This document shows positions 1-4,243 of a stretch of 7,967 nt of DNA, piece after piece. Positions within the stretch are counted from its first letter, which is position 1; each line of letters opens with the position of its first letter. Below the pieces are notes generated by a model. The model had not been told where the DNA came from. It was given only the letters and a program-made list of their open reading frames with translations, and ran no database searches. The position numbers were made by a program, and so were the translations under genes. This DNA is from B75-G9 sp964564905 (lineage in GTDB: Archaea > Hadarchaeota > Hadarchaeia > Hadarchaeales > Hadarchaeaceae): assembly GCA_964564905.1 (NCBI GenBank), contig CAZMCI010000044.1:1-7967 (forward strand), given 5' to 3'.

Positions 1-1
1 G

Positions 2-817
2 GGAATCGTGGTGGGGGCGGGTGGGGAGAACCCTCTCTCCAGCGCTCCCAACGCCGTGATCGCTGCCCTTCTGGCCACCGGGGTCTGGCTAAGCGTGGCG
101 ACGGGTCTCGGTATACCCGTCTCGACATCTCAGGCCATGGTGGGCTCCGTGATCGGAACCGGAGCTTTGCTCTCGTACATCCAGCCAGGTGGTCTCACGA
201 GCTGGATTCAATCAAACGTACTGGGAGCCATTGCCATCTCCTGGGTCCTTAATCCGGTGTTCGCAGGGATCATGGCCTACGCCATCTCCAGAGCTATCGC
301 TCCACCTCTGAGAAAGATAAAAAACCTCATCGTGCTGAACCGTGTTCTCGTCATCCTCGTCATCGCGGCCACCGCGGCTACAGCCTACGCATTGGGGGCA
401 AACGATGTGGGTACGTCGACCGGAGCTATTTACGCATTTTTCAACGGCGGCAAGGGAGGTGAAGAACTGATGATGGCGGTCGGCGTATTTGGGGGAATTG
501 GACTATCGATCGGAGCGCTGACTTACAGCCACAGGGTAATTCGTACACTTGGGGGAGGAATAACCAAACTTGATGCCCTGAGTGCGTTTGCCGCACAGCT
601 GAGCGGTGCACTCACCGTGTGGTCCTTTGTGCAATTTGGAATTCCAGTATCGACCACTCAAGCCATGGTCGGCGCCGTGGTGGGGGTTGGTCTAGCGAAG
701 GGTATGAAAACCGTAAGTGGAAGAAAAGTGGGTCTAATAGGGGCAGCATGGATTCTGGGCCCTCTCATCACGGGTATGCTATCTTTCGGACTGGGATGGT
801 TGCTTTTGGGGTTCTAG
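2..817 (+). CDS. pit: PiT-family inorganic phosphate permease, 5' end missing
   Basis: Integral membrane phosphate transporter (PiT / PHO-4 family), which imports inorganic phosphate by cation symport. The reading frame is open to the left edge, so the first GTG at 8 is not necessarily the start; about 271 residues are visible. The family's inverted-repeat architecture can be seen. The motif GIPVSTSQAMVG (coded near 109-144) recurs as GIPVSTTQAMVG (near 637-672). The second-half signature ALGANDVGTSTG lies near 388-423. The matching first-half GAND signature must lie upstream of the window. Most of the protein is long Gly/Ala/Val/Ile-rich hydrophobic stretches typical of a polytopic membrane protein, with a short basic loop (PPLRKIKN) in the middle. 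It ends with TAG at 815-817, only 3 bp from the convergent stop of the DUF47 gene, its usual functional partner. Family assignment is firm; symported ion and affinity cannot be read. Confidence 0.93.
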   Translation, partial: GIVVGAGGENPLSSAPNAVIAALLATGVWLSVATGLGIPVSTSQAMVGSVIGTGALLSYIQPGGLTSWIQSNVLGAIAISWVLNPVFAGIMAYAISRAIAPPLRKIKNLIVLNRVLVILVIAATAATAYALGANDVGTSTGAIYAFFNGGKGGEELMMAVGVFGGIGLSIGALTYSHRVIRTLGGGITKLDALSAFAAQLSGALTVWSFVQFGIPVSTTQAMVGAVVGVGLAKGMKTVSGRKVGLIGAAWILGPLITGMLSFGLGWLLLGF

Positions 818-820
818 ATT

Positions 821-1522
821 TCATGCCCTAAACGTGTAAGCGATTATCTCAATCAGGTCGCTCGTATCTTCTGCCCTGTCGCTGATGTTCTCGAACCTGT
901 GGAGGATATCCGAAAGCTGAACGACACTGAGCGGATCAAAATATCTCTCGTGTTTGTACATCTCCTCAAACACCTCGGCCTCGATCTCGTCTATTTGATG
1001 CTCCAGCTTGTTGACCAGCTGGGACTTTTTTAACGCTTTGTCAATATCGACCATGAGCATCTCCACCGAATCCCTCAACGCCAGGACGGTTTTGGTCGTG
1101 AGATCCGCCATCTTCACCAACCTGGATGCGAACTCCTTCACTTTTGGGCTTTTCCGCTCGGCCTCCCGAAACGCCCTGACCAGCTTTTTTCTCTGCAAGA
1201 TCGCGCGCGCTGCTCCCTCCGTGGTATCCGCTATTCGGTCCAAGCGGTCGGCGAGCCTAGCCAAGTCGCCGCGGAAGGCCGGGAGGAAAGCTCCCTCATG
1301 AAGTATCCGCATAAACTTTCTGCGCCCGCCATCGGCTTCCGTCTCCAGCGTTGAAAGTTCCTTTCCGTATCTGCCAGTTTTTTCCAGATCATGCTCCAAG
1401 AAAAAAGCAGTGATCAGATCCTCAAATTTTCTCACCACGTCCGCGACAGAGCAAGCATTCTGTTTTAAGACCTCTAGAGCTTCCCTCTCCTTTTTTCCAC
1501 CAACTGAGGCGAAGGCAGCCAT
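821..1522 (-). CDS. DUF47 / PhoU-like phosphate transport regulator
   Basis: Member of the DUF47 (TIGR00153, PhoU-like) family, all-helical cytosolic proteins that usually accompany PiT permeases and are thought to regulate phosphate uptake. The 233-residue product is charged and helical. It carries acidic PhoU-type motifs that in relatives bind metal clusters: ETEAD (60-64), DRLDRIAD (92-99) and ENISDRAEDTSD (211-222). I chose ATG 1520-1522 because a GGAG sits 8 nt upstream and this gives the usual family length; an in-frame GTG at 1562-1564 would add 14 residues. It follows Nob1 by 55 nt on the same strand and may be the last gene of that operon. Unusually, it faces the PiT gene tail to tail instead of being co-transcribed with it. 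The family call is secure; the regulatory role is inferred from family context. Confidence 0.9.
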   Translation of the reverse strand: MAAFASVGGKKEREALEVLKQNACSVADVVRKFEDLITAFFLEHDLEKTGRYGKELSTLETEADGGRRKFMRILHEGAFLPAFRGDLARLADRLDRIADTTEGAARAILQRKKLVRAFREAERKSPKVKEFASRLVKMADLTTKTVLALRDSVEMLMVDIDKALKKSQLVNKLEHQIDEIEAEVFEEMYKHERYFDPLSVVQLSDILHRFENISDRAEDTSDLIEIIAYTFRA

Positions 1523-1577
1523 TATAACTTCTCCCACACTTCCTCGACTCCATCTATCAGCCACATCCTAATAATAC

Positions 1578-2069
1578 TCACCTTCGAGCCCTCCGCTCCA
1601 GCATGGACCCGCATATCGGACATTCCGCGACCGAAGGGGGATATCTTCGACCACAACCTGGACATACCGACTCCCACCGTAGCACCTCTTTTATCCCTGG
1701 CATGACAACGCGCCGATACGGGATGCCCAAGAGACTCGCCAAGTTCTGAATTCCGTAATCATCAGTCACCAGCTCGGCTCCTTCATCCCGACAATCCAGA
1801 GCGAGAGCCAACAGTTTGATATCGGTCTGGGATACCACGTCCCCCGTATGTCTGGACTTGGCTCTGACCGTTGCAAGAGACTTCTGGGATGGCTCCATGA
1901 CCCTCACTTTTCCCGAGATCACCGCGGTTTCAAGCTCAAGTTTGGAACACAGATCCCGGGCCTCCTCAAGCACCTCTGGAACCGTTATCTGATCGGTCTC
2001 GGCAAGTCCAGGCACGAATCCCGCAATTATCGCTGAGGTATCCAGAACAAACGTCTTTCCGGTCACCAT
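1578..2069 (-). CDS. nob1: Nob1, PIN-domain rRNA maturation endonuclease
   Basis: Endoribonuclease that in archaea and eukaryotes makes the final cut at the 3' end of small-subunit rRNA. The 163-residue protein has a PIN domain followed by a C-terminal zinc ribbon. The PIN acidic residues are visible: D10 in VLDTSA, D83 in QTDIKLLALAL, and D103/D104 in LVTDDYGIQNLA. The zinc ribbon has C136-x2-C139 and C150-x2-C153. I start it at ATG 2067-2069 because a strong Shine-Dalgarno (GGTGAGGGAGAGG) precedes it and it overlaps the NAD kinase stop in the string ATGGTGA, a typical translational-coupling arrangement. GTG 2064-2066 is an equally placed alternative. An upstream in-frame ATG at 2105 would add 12 residues that run through the NAD kinase C-terminus and would place the Shine-Dalgarno inside the gene. 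Length and both domains match the family. Confidence 0.94.
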   Translation of the reverse strand: MVTGKTFVLDTSAIIAGFVPGLAETDQITVPEVLEEARDLCSKLELETAVISGKVRVMEPSQKSLATVRAKSRHTGDVVSQTDIKLLALALDCRDEGAELVTDDYGIQNLASLLGIPYRRVVMPGIKEVLRWESVCPGCGRRYPPSVAECPICGSMLERRARR

Positions 2070-2867
2070 AACCTCTCCCTCACCTTTCGGGAAAATTTCT
2101 CCCATTTAAAGAAAATAGCTGGATTTTCCGACCGGCGCATCTCGGTACCTTTCCCCTGTCCAACCCTCGCCATGACCACGCCGTCCACGATCACGTATCC
2201 CTCACGGCCTGGCCTGGTTGGTTCTACTCTAATATGGCCATCACTCGGTACGACCAGCGGCGAGGGTCTGGGAGAAGAAGAACAAACGGGTACGATGACG
2301 AATGCTTTAAGGTCCGGATGTAGAAGTGGGCCACCAGCGGCATGAGCATAGGCCGTGCTCCCGGTTGGGGTGGCCACCACCACACCATCTCCCTCCATCT
2401 CCATAACTTCCTCCCCATCAGCCAGCACTTTCACCGCAATCGTCTTTCCCATACTGGCGGAACTCACGACCACATCATTTAAAGCATCGGCGAGTCTCCT
2501 GGTGCCCACCACCGTCGCCAACCGTTCTCGTGTGACCACCTGCAGCTCCCCGTTCTTCAGCTTCTCAAGCGCCAATTCCGCCTCCGCTGGTTTTACCTCC
2601 GCCAAAAACCCCCTCCTGCCGAGATTGATGCCCAGAATTGGAACATCCGGAGCAAGGCGCTGAGCGAACAGGACGGTGCCATCGCCGCCAACCGTGATCA
2701 TCGCGTCCGCTCTTTTCAGTGCGCGCGATGACGCCGGTGGTCTTCCGAGCTTTTTTGCCAACCCGCGCTCGAGTAAGACCTCTTCACCCCCGGAGGAGGT
2801 TCATCACTCTTCGCACCATCTTCAGCGCCCCGGGGGTCTCCAGCCGTGCGATTATCCCTATCCTTAA
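2063..2867 (-). CDS. nadK: NAD kinase, frame broken by a +1 shift near the N-terminus
   Basis: ATP/polyphosphate-NAD kinase, which phosphorylates NAD to NADP. Reading through one frameshift gives about 267 residues, a normal archaeal length. It starts with a Rossmann strand (RIGIIAR), then GGDGT (60-64), LND (129-131), EGDGVVVATPTGSTAYAHAAGGP (158-180, the NAD-binding signature) and a C-terminal beta domain. The frame is open from TTG 2759-2761 to the stop at 2063-2065. The N-terminal 27 codons (2784-2867) are in another frame and end at TGA 2784-2786. The join is a run of five G (minus-strand reading, 2787-2791). Four G would give continuous NLLRGEEVLLERGLAKK. In addition, the codon where the initiator is expected (2865-2867) reads TTA, with no ATG, GTG or TTG nearby in frame. 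Either the assembly has errors here, the gene is decaying, or decoding is unusual. The gene lies between the PUA gene (about 43 nt) and nob1 (7-nt overlap). Confidence 0.85.
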
Positions 2868-2910
2868 ATTCCCACCCCCGTAAAGTTCTCCAACTCCAGA
2901 TTTAACTCCG

Positions 2911-3393
2911 CTACCCAGAAATACTAGGAAGCCGAACAAGCCGCCATACTTCATCTCCCACGTGATGAACATTTTTTACGACCTTTCCCTTCGGAGCTTT
3001 CATCTCAGCTCCAGAGACCAATGCTATCCCAACGGCCAGTGCCTTACCATGACGTTCGTCCACCACGACCACTGGCTCGCCACTCCTGATCTGAGGATCC
3101 GCCGAGACGACACCTGGAGCCATCACATCCGCACCGTTCACCACATAGGGCACAGCACCCATGTCGACCACCACCTGCTTGAGCTTCGCATTGACCCACG
3201 GAAGTGTGGGAAAAATACCCTCCCTAAGCCTGACAAAAAGGCCCCTTCCATCCACCGATATGATCTCTCCGCTCTCGAGTTCCAGCACCTCGACCCTTTT
3301 TTTCGGTAGCCCCTGGAGCCCAAATTTTTCGAGCTCGGCTGCGAGCTGTCTAATTTGGTCTTTTCTCAACCAATAACGTCGTTTTACCGACAT
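2911..3393 (-). CDS. PUA-domain RNA-binding protein (MCT-1/Tma20-like)
   Basis: Archaeal relative of eukaryotic MCT-1/Tma20, proteins that bind RNA through a PUA domain and act on ribosome recycling or initiation in eukaryotes; the archaeal role is less defined. The 160-residue product has a basic, helical pre-PUA region (MSVKRRYWLRKDQIRQL, then the PKKRVEVLELESGE strand) and a PUA domain from about residue 73 to 155. Recognisable stretches are VDMGAVPYVVNGADVMAPGV and, near the end, GKVVKNVHHVGDEVW, which aligns with the MCT-1 terminus. I chose ATG 3391-3393: it begins the conserved basic start, and an AT-rich TATA-like element lies about 25-30 nt upstream, suggesting a leaderless or short-leader mRNA. 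The frame stays open to 3615, but that extension is low-complexity antisense to the LSm gene. First gene of the leftward operon with nadK, nob1 and DUF47. Confidence 0.88.
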   Translation of the reverse strand: MSVKRRYWLRKDQIRQLAAELEKFGLQGLPKKRVEVLELESGEIISVDGRGLFVRLREGIFPTLPWVNAKLKQVVVDMGAVPYVVNGADVMAPGVVSADPQIRSGEPVVVVDERHGKALAVGIALVSGAEMKAPKGKVVKNVHHVGDEVWRLVRLPSISG

Positions 3394-3414
3394 CAAAAAA
3401 GAATACCTCGATAA

Positions 3415-3424
3415 CCTTAAATAT
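3415..3424. promoter_or_regulatory. Shared TATA-like element of divergent PUA and LSm promoters
   Basis: The run CCTTAAATAT is AT-rich and nearly symmetric, reading ATATTTAAGG on the other strand. Its centre lies about 27 nt from the PUA-gene ATG (3393) and 23 nt from the LSm ATG (3443). That spacing matches archaeal TATA-to-start distances, so both genes could be transcribed from it with little or no leader. A BRE is not convincing in either direction. This is inference from sequence and spacing only. Confidence 0.45.
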
Positions 3425-3442
3425 GCGGCTGAAGATTGGTTG

Positions 3443-3676
3443 ATGATTTTCATGGGACAACGGCCGCTCGACGTGTTAAATCGAGCACTGGGCTCCTCGG
3501 TACTGGTGGGACTCAAAGGAGGAAGAGAGCTTCGGGGGAGGCTCAGTGGTTTCGACGTGCACGTAAACATAGTGCTGGAAGAGGCAGAGGAGGTCCAGAG
3601 CGGGGAGGCCAGCAAGCGTTACGGAACCATGATCATCAGGGGAGACAGCGTCGTTTTCATTTCCCCGGCTGAGTGA
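3443..3676 (+). CDS. lsm: Sm-like archaeal RNA-binding protein (LSm)
   Basis: Small Sm-fold protein that forms a homo-oligomeric (usually heptameric) ring and binds U-rich single-stranded RNA. The 77-residue product contains both Sm motifs: Sm1 from about residue 13 to 51 (LKGGRELRGRLSGFDVHVNIVL, with the RNA-contact residues D38, H40 and N42) and Sm2 at about 61-75 (GTMIIRGDSVVFISP, with R66-G67-D68). There is no C-terminal extension, as in typical archaeal LSm1/2. The start is either ATG 3443 or ATG 3452 (MGQRPLDVLNR); I give the longer one. It ends 5 bp before the L37e ATG, and a GTG overlaps its stop, the lsm-rpl37e pairing common in Euryarchaeota. Likely transcribed from the TATA-like element at 3415-3424. 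Confidence 0.95.
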   Translation: MIFMGQRPLDVLNRALGSSVLVGLKGGRELRGRLSGFDVHVNIVLEEAEEVQSGEASKRYGTMIIRGDSVVFISPAE

Positions 3677-3681
3677 GAAAG

Positions 3682-3867
3682 ATGGTCAAAGGCACACCCT
3701 CGATGGGCAAACGTCATAAGGTGGTGCACATTCGCTGCCGACGGTGCGGAAGACGCGCGTATCATGCTCAGCGGGGGGTCTGCGCGGCTTGCGGGTACGG
3801 AAGATCTCGTCGTATCAAACGTTACAGCTGGAAGGTAAAGACGGTCCGAGGAATAAGGCTTCGCTGA
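3682..3867 (+). CDS. rpl37e: Large ribosomal subunit protein L37e
   Basis: Structural protein of the archaeal/eukaryotic 50S/60S subunit with a zinc ribbon. The 61-residue product begins MVKGTPSMGKRHK, nearly the family consensus start, and has zinc ligands C19-x2-C22 and C34-x2-C37 (IRCRRCG and VCAACGYG), followed by GRSRRIKRYSW. It is highly basic, as expected for rRNA contact. I chose ATG 3682 over GTG 3673, which overlaps the LSm stop as GTGA, because the conserved N-terminus begins at 3682; a GTG start would only add MRK. The tail VKTVRGIRLR is a few residues longer than many family members but unremarkable. Co-transcribed with lsm. Confidence 0.96.
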   Translation: MVKGTPSMGKRHKVVHIRCRRCGRRAYHAQRGVCAACGYGRSRRIKRYSWKVKTVRGIRLR

Positions 3868-3888
3868 TTTCCCTTCAGCTTAAACAAA

Positions 3889-3897
3889 ATTTCTTAA
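3889..3897 (+). promoter_or_regulatory. Possible TATA box for tRNA-Ala
   Basis: An A-rich stretch (CAAAAT) followed by TTCTTAAG lies about 30 nt before the first base of tRNA-Ala. Position and composition fit an archaeal BRE/TATA, but the match to TTTAWATA is poor. The rest of the 56-nt gap after rpl37e shows nothing else except the complementarity to an intron described in the findings. Confidence 0.3.
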
Positions 3898-3945
3898 GTC
3901 CCTCACACCAATGCTTTTCTGGTGGGCCGGTAGATCAGCCTGGAA

Positions 3946-3971
3946 ATGACGGTGGGACGCCGTCAACAGAT
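3946..3971 (+). other. tRNA-Ala D-loop intron (boundaries approximate)
   Basis: An insert of about 26 nt between G19 and the 3' half of the D-stem. An internal helix TGACGG (3947-3952) / CCGTCA (3960-3965) closes a 7-nt loop. Flanking it, CTG (3940-3942) can pair with CAG (3967-3969), next to a G3943/A3966 mismatch. With 3-nt bulges AAA (3944-3946) and ATT (3970-3972), BHB cleavage after the second bulge base gives the coordinates listed. The central helix is imperfect, and the spliced D-loop would have U rather than the usual A at position 21, so the true ends may differ by 1-2 nt. Confidence 0.7.
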
Positions 3972-4004
3972 TGATCGTCCGCTTGGCATGCGGGAGGTCG
4001 CGGG

Positions 4005-4035
4005 ACGATGCCCAGAAAAGCTGGTGTCGCGCGAA
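4005..4035 (+). other. tRNA-Ala T-arm intron at position 53/54
   Basis: A 31-nt insert between the 5' T-stem strand and the T-loop. The BHB pairing is clear: central helix CGCG (3999-4002) with CGCG (4030-4033), bulges GGA (4003-4005) and AAT (4034-4036), and cuts after the second base of each. The inner helix begins CGA (4006-4008) / TCG (4027-4029), continues through two G-U pairs and ends in CCAG (4012-4015) / CTGG (4021-4024) around an AAAAG loop. The exons on either side join to a perfect T-stem and a consensus TTCAAAT loop, which fixes the boundaries independently. The outer helix is weak. Confidence 0.88.
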
Positions 4036-4074
4036 TTCAAATCCCGCCCGGTCCACCACGCTCCGGCTCAAACG

Positions 4075-4084
4075 ATTTATAATA
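4075..4084 (+). promoter_or_regulatory. TATA box for tRNA-Val
   Basis: ATTTATAATA is a good archaeal TATA match centred about 25 nt before the first base of tRNA-Val, with AACG just upstream as a possible BRE. It lies in the 45-nt spacer after the tRNA-Ala CCA, so tRNA-Val probably has its own promoter rather than being read only from tRNA-Ala. Confidence 0.65.
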
Positions 4085-4103
4085 ACCTGATTAGATTCAT
4101 CTA

Positions 4104-4207
4104 GGGCCCGTGGTCTAGTGGTTATGAGGGAGCTGGAAATAACCTCCTCCCTAACAAACGTCGCCTTGACATGGCGAAGTTCGAGGGTTCGAATCCCTCC
4201 GGGCCCA
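4104..4207 (+). tRNA. tRNA-Val (anticodon GAC) with a D-arm intron
   Basis: After removing a 31-nt insert the gene folds into a 73-nt cloverleaf. Acceptor GGGCCCG (4104-4110) pairs perfectly with CGGGCCC (4200-4206). D-stem pairs 10-12 (GTC, 4113-4115) match G4126, A4158 and C4159 across the intron; 13/22 is a T/T mismatch. Anticodon stem TCGCC (4161-4165) pairs with GGCGA (4173-4177) around loop TTGACAT, with anticodon GAC at 4168-4170 (Val, codons GUC/GUU). The variable loop is AGTTC. T-stem GAGGG (4183-4187) pairs with CCCTC (4195-4199), T-loop TTCGAAT. The discriminator is A4207 and CCA is encoded at 4208-4210. The anticodon loop itself is uninterrupted. Confidence 0.94.
4127..4157 (+). 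other. tRNA-Val D-arm intron between positions 23 and 24
   Basis: A 31-nt insert with full BHB geometry. The central helix is GTTA (4121-4124) with TAAC (4152-4155). The 5' bulge is TGA (4125-4127) and the 3' bulge AAA (4156-4158), both 3 nt. The inner helix is GGGAG (4128-4132) with CTCCC (4147-4151), closing a 14-nt loop. Cutting after the second base of each bulge joins TATG to ACG and restores the D-stem. The outer helix (G4120-C4159 plus two G-U pairs) is weak. Confidence 0.9.
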
Positions 4208-4213
4208 CCATCT

Positions 4214-4242
4214 ATTTTTACTTGTCCAAGATAGTCTTGGAC
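4214..4242 (+). promoter_or_regulatory. T-run/TATA-like element and 8-bp dyad before dtdA
   Basis: TATTTTTA (4213-4220), four bases after the tRNA-Val CCA, could terminate the tRNA transcript and also serve as the dtdA TATA, since it lies about 27 nt before the dtdA ATG. It is followed by a perfect dyad: GTCCAAGA (4224-4231), spacer TAG, TCTTGGAC (4235-4242), ending one base before ATG 4244. If dtdA mRNA is leaderless, the dyad sits between TATA and the transcription start, where archaeal repressors bind. If transcription starts further up, it forms a hairpin at the initiation site. No ribosome binding site is visible. Confidence 0.5.
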
Positions 4243-4243
4243 G

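Larger units (their letters stand above)
3924..4055 (+). tRNA. tRNA-Ala (anticodon GGC) with two non-canonical introns
   Basis: Removing two inserts gives a full cloverleaf of about 75 nt. Acceptor GGGCCGG (3924-3930) pairs with CCGGTCC (4048-4054). Its third pair is G3:U70 (3926/4052), the tRNA-Ala identity element. U8 and A9 follow, then D-stem GATC (3933-3936) with GATC (3973-3976), and anticodon stem TCCGC (3978-3982) with GCGGG (3990-3994). The anticodon loop is TTGGCAT with anticodon GGC at 3985-3987, and the variable loop is AGGTC. T-stem GCGGG (4000-4004) pairs with CCCGC (4043-4047), with T-loop TTCAAAT (4036-4042). The discriminator is A4055 and the CCA end is encoded at 4056-4058. 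One intron lies in the D-loop (about 3946-3971) and one between positions 53 and 54 (4005-4035). There is none at 37/38. Confidence 0.92.

Noticed and set aside
2070..2105. Upstream ATG adding 12 residues to Nob1
   Set aside because: The strong Shine-Dalgarno and the overlap with the NAD kinase stop place the start at 2069; the PIN strand begins right after it.
2355..2663. 102-codon + strand frame opposite nadK
   Set aside because: Ser/Thr/Pro-rich antisense shadow of a clear NAD kinase coding region, with no ribosome binding site or family resemblance.
3394..3615. 74-residue N-terminal extension of the PUA protein
   Set aside because: Ser/Pro-rich sequence antisense to the LSm gene; relatives begin near MSVKRRYWLRKDQ, and a TATA-like element fits the ATG at 3393.
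3436..3672. 78-codon frame overlapping LSm on the same strand
   Set aside because: Shadow of LSm in another frame: Arg/Gly-rich, no family resemblance, and LSm itself is unambiguous.
4166..4172. Possible canonical anticodon-loop intron in tRNA-Val
   Set aside because: The loop TTGACAT is intact with both stem strands adjacent; the only insert is in the D-arm.
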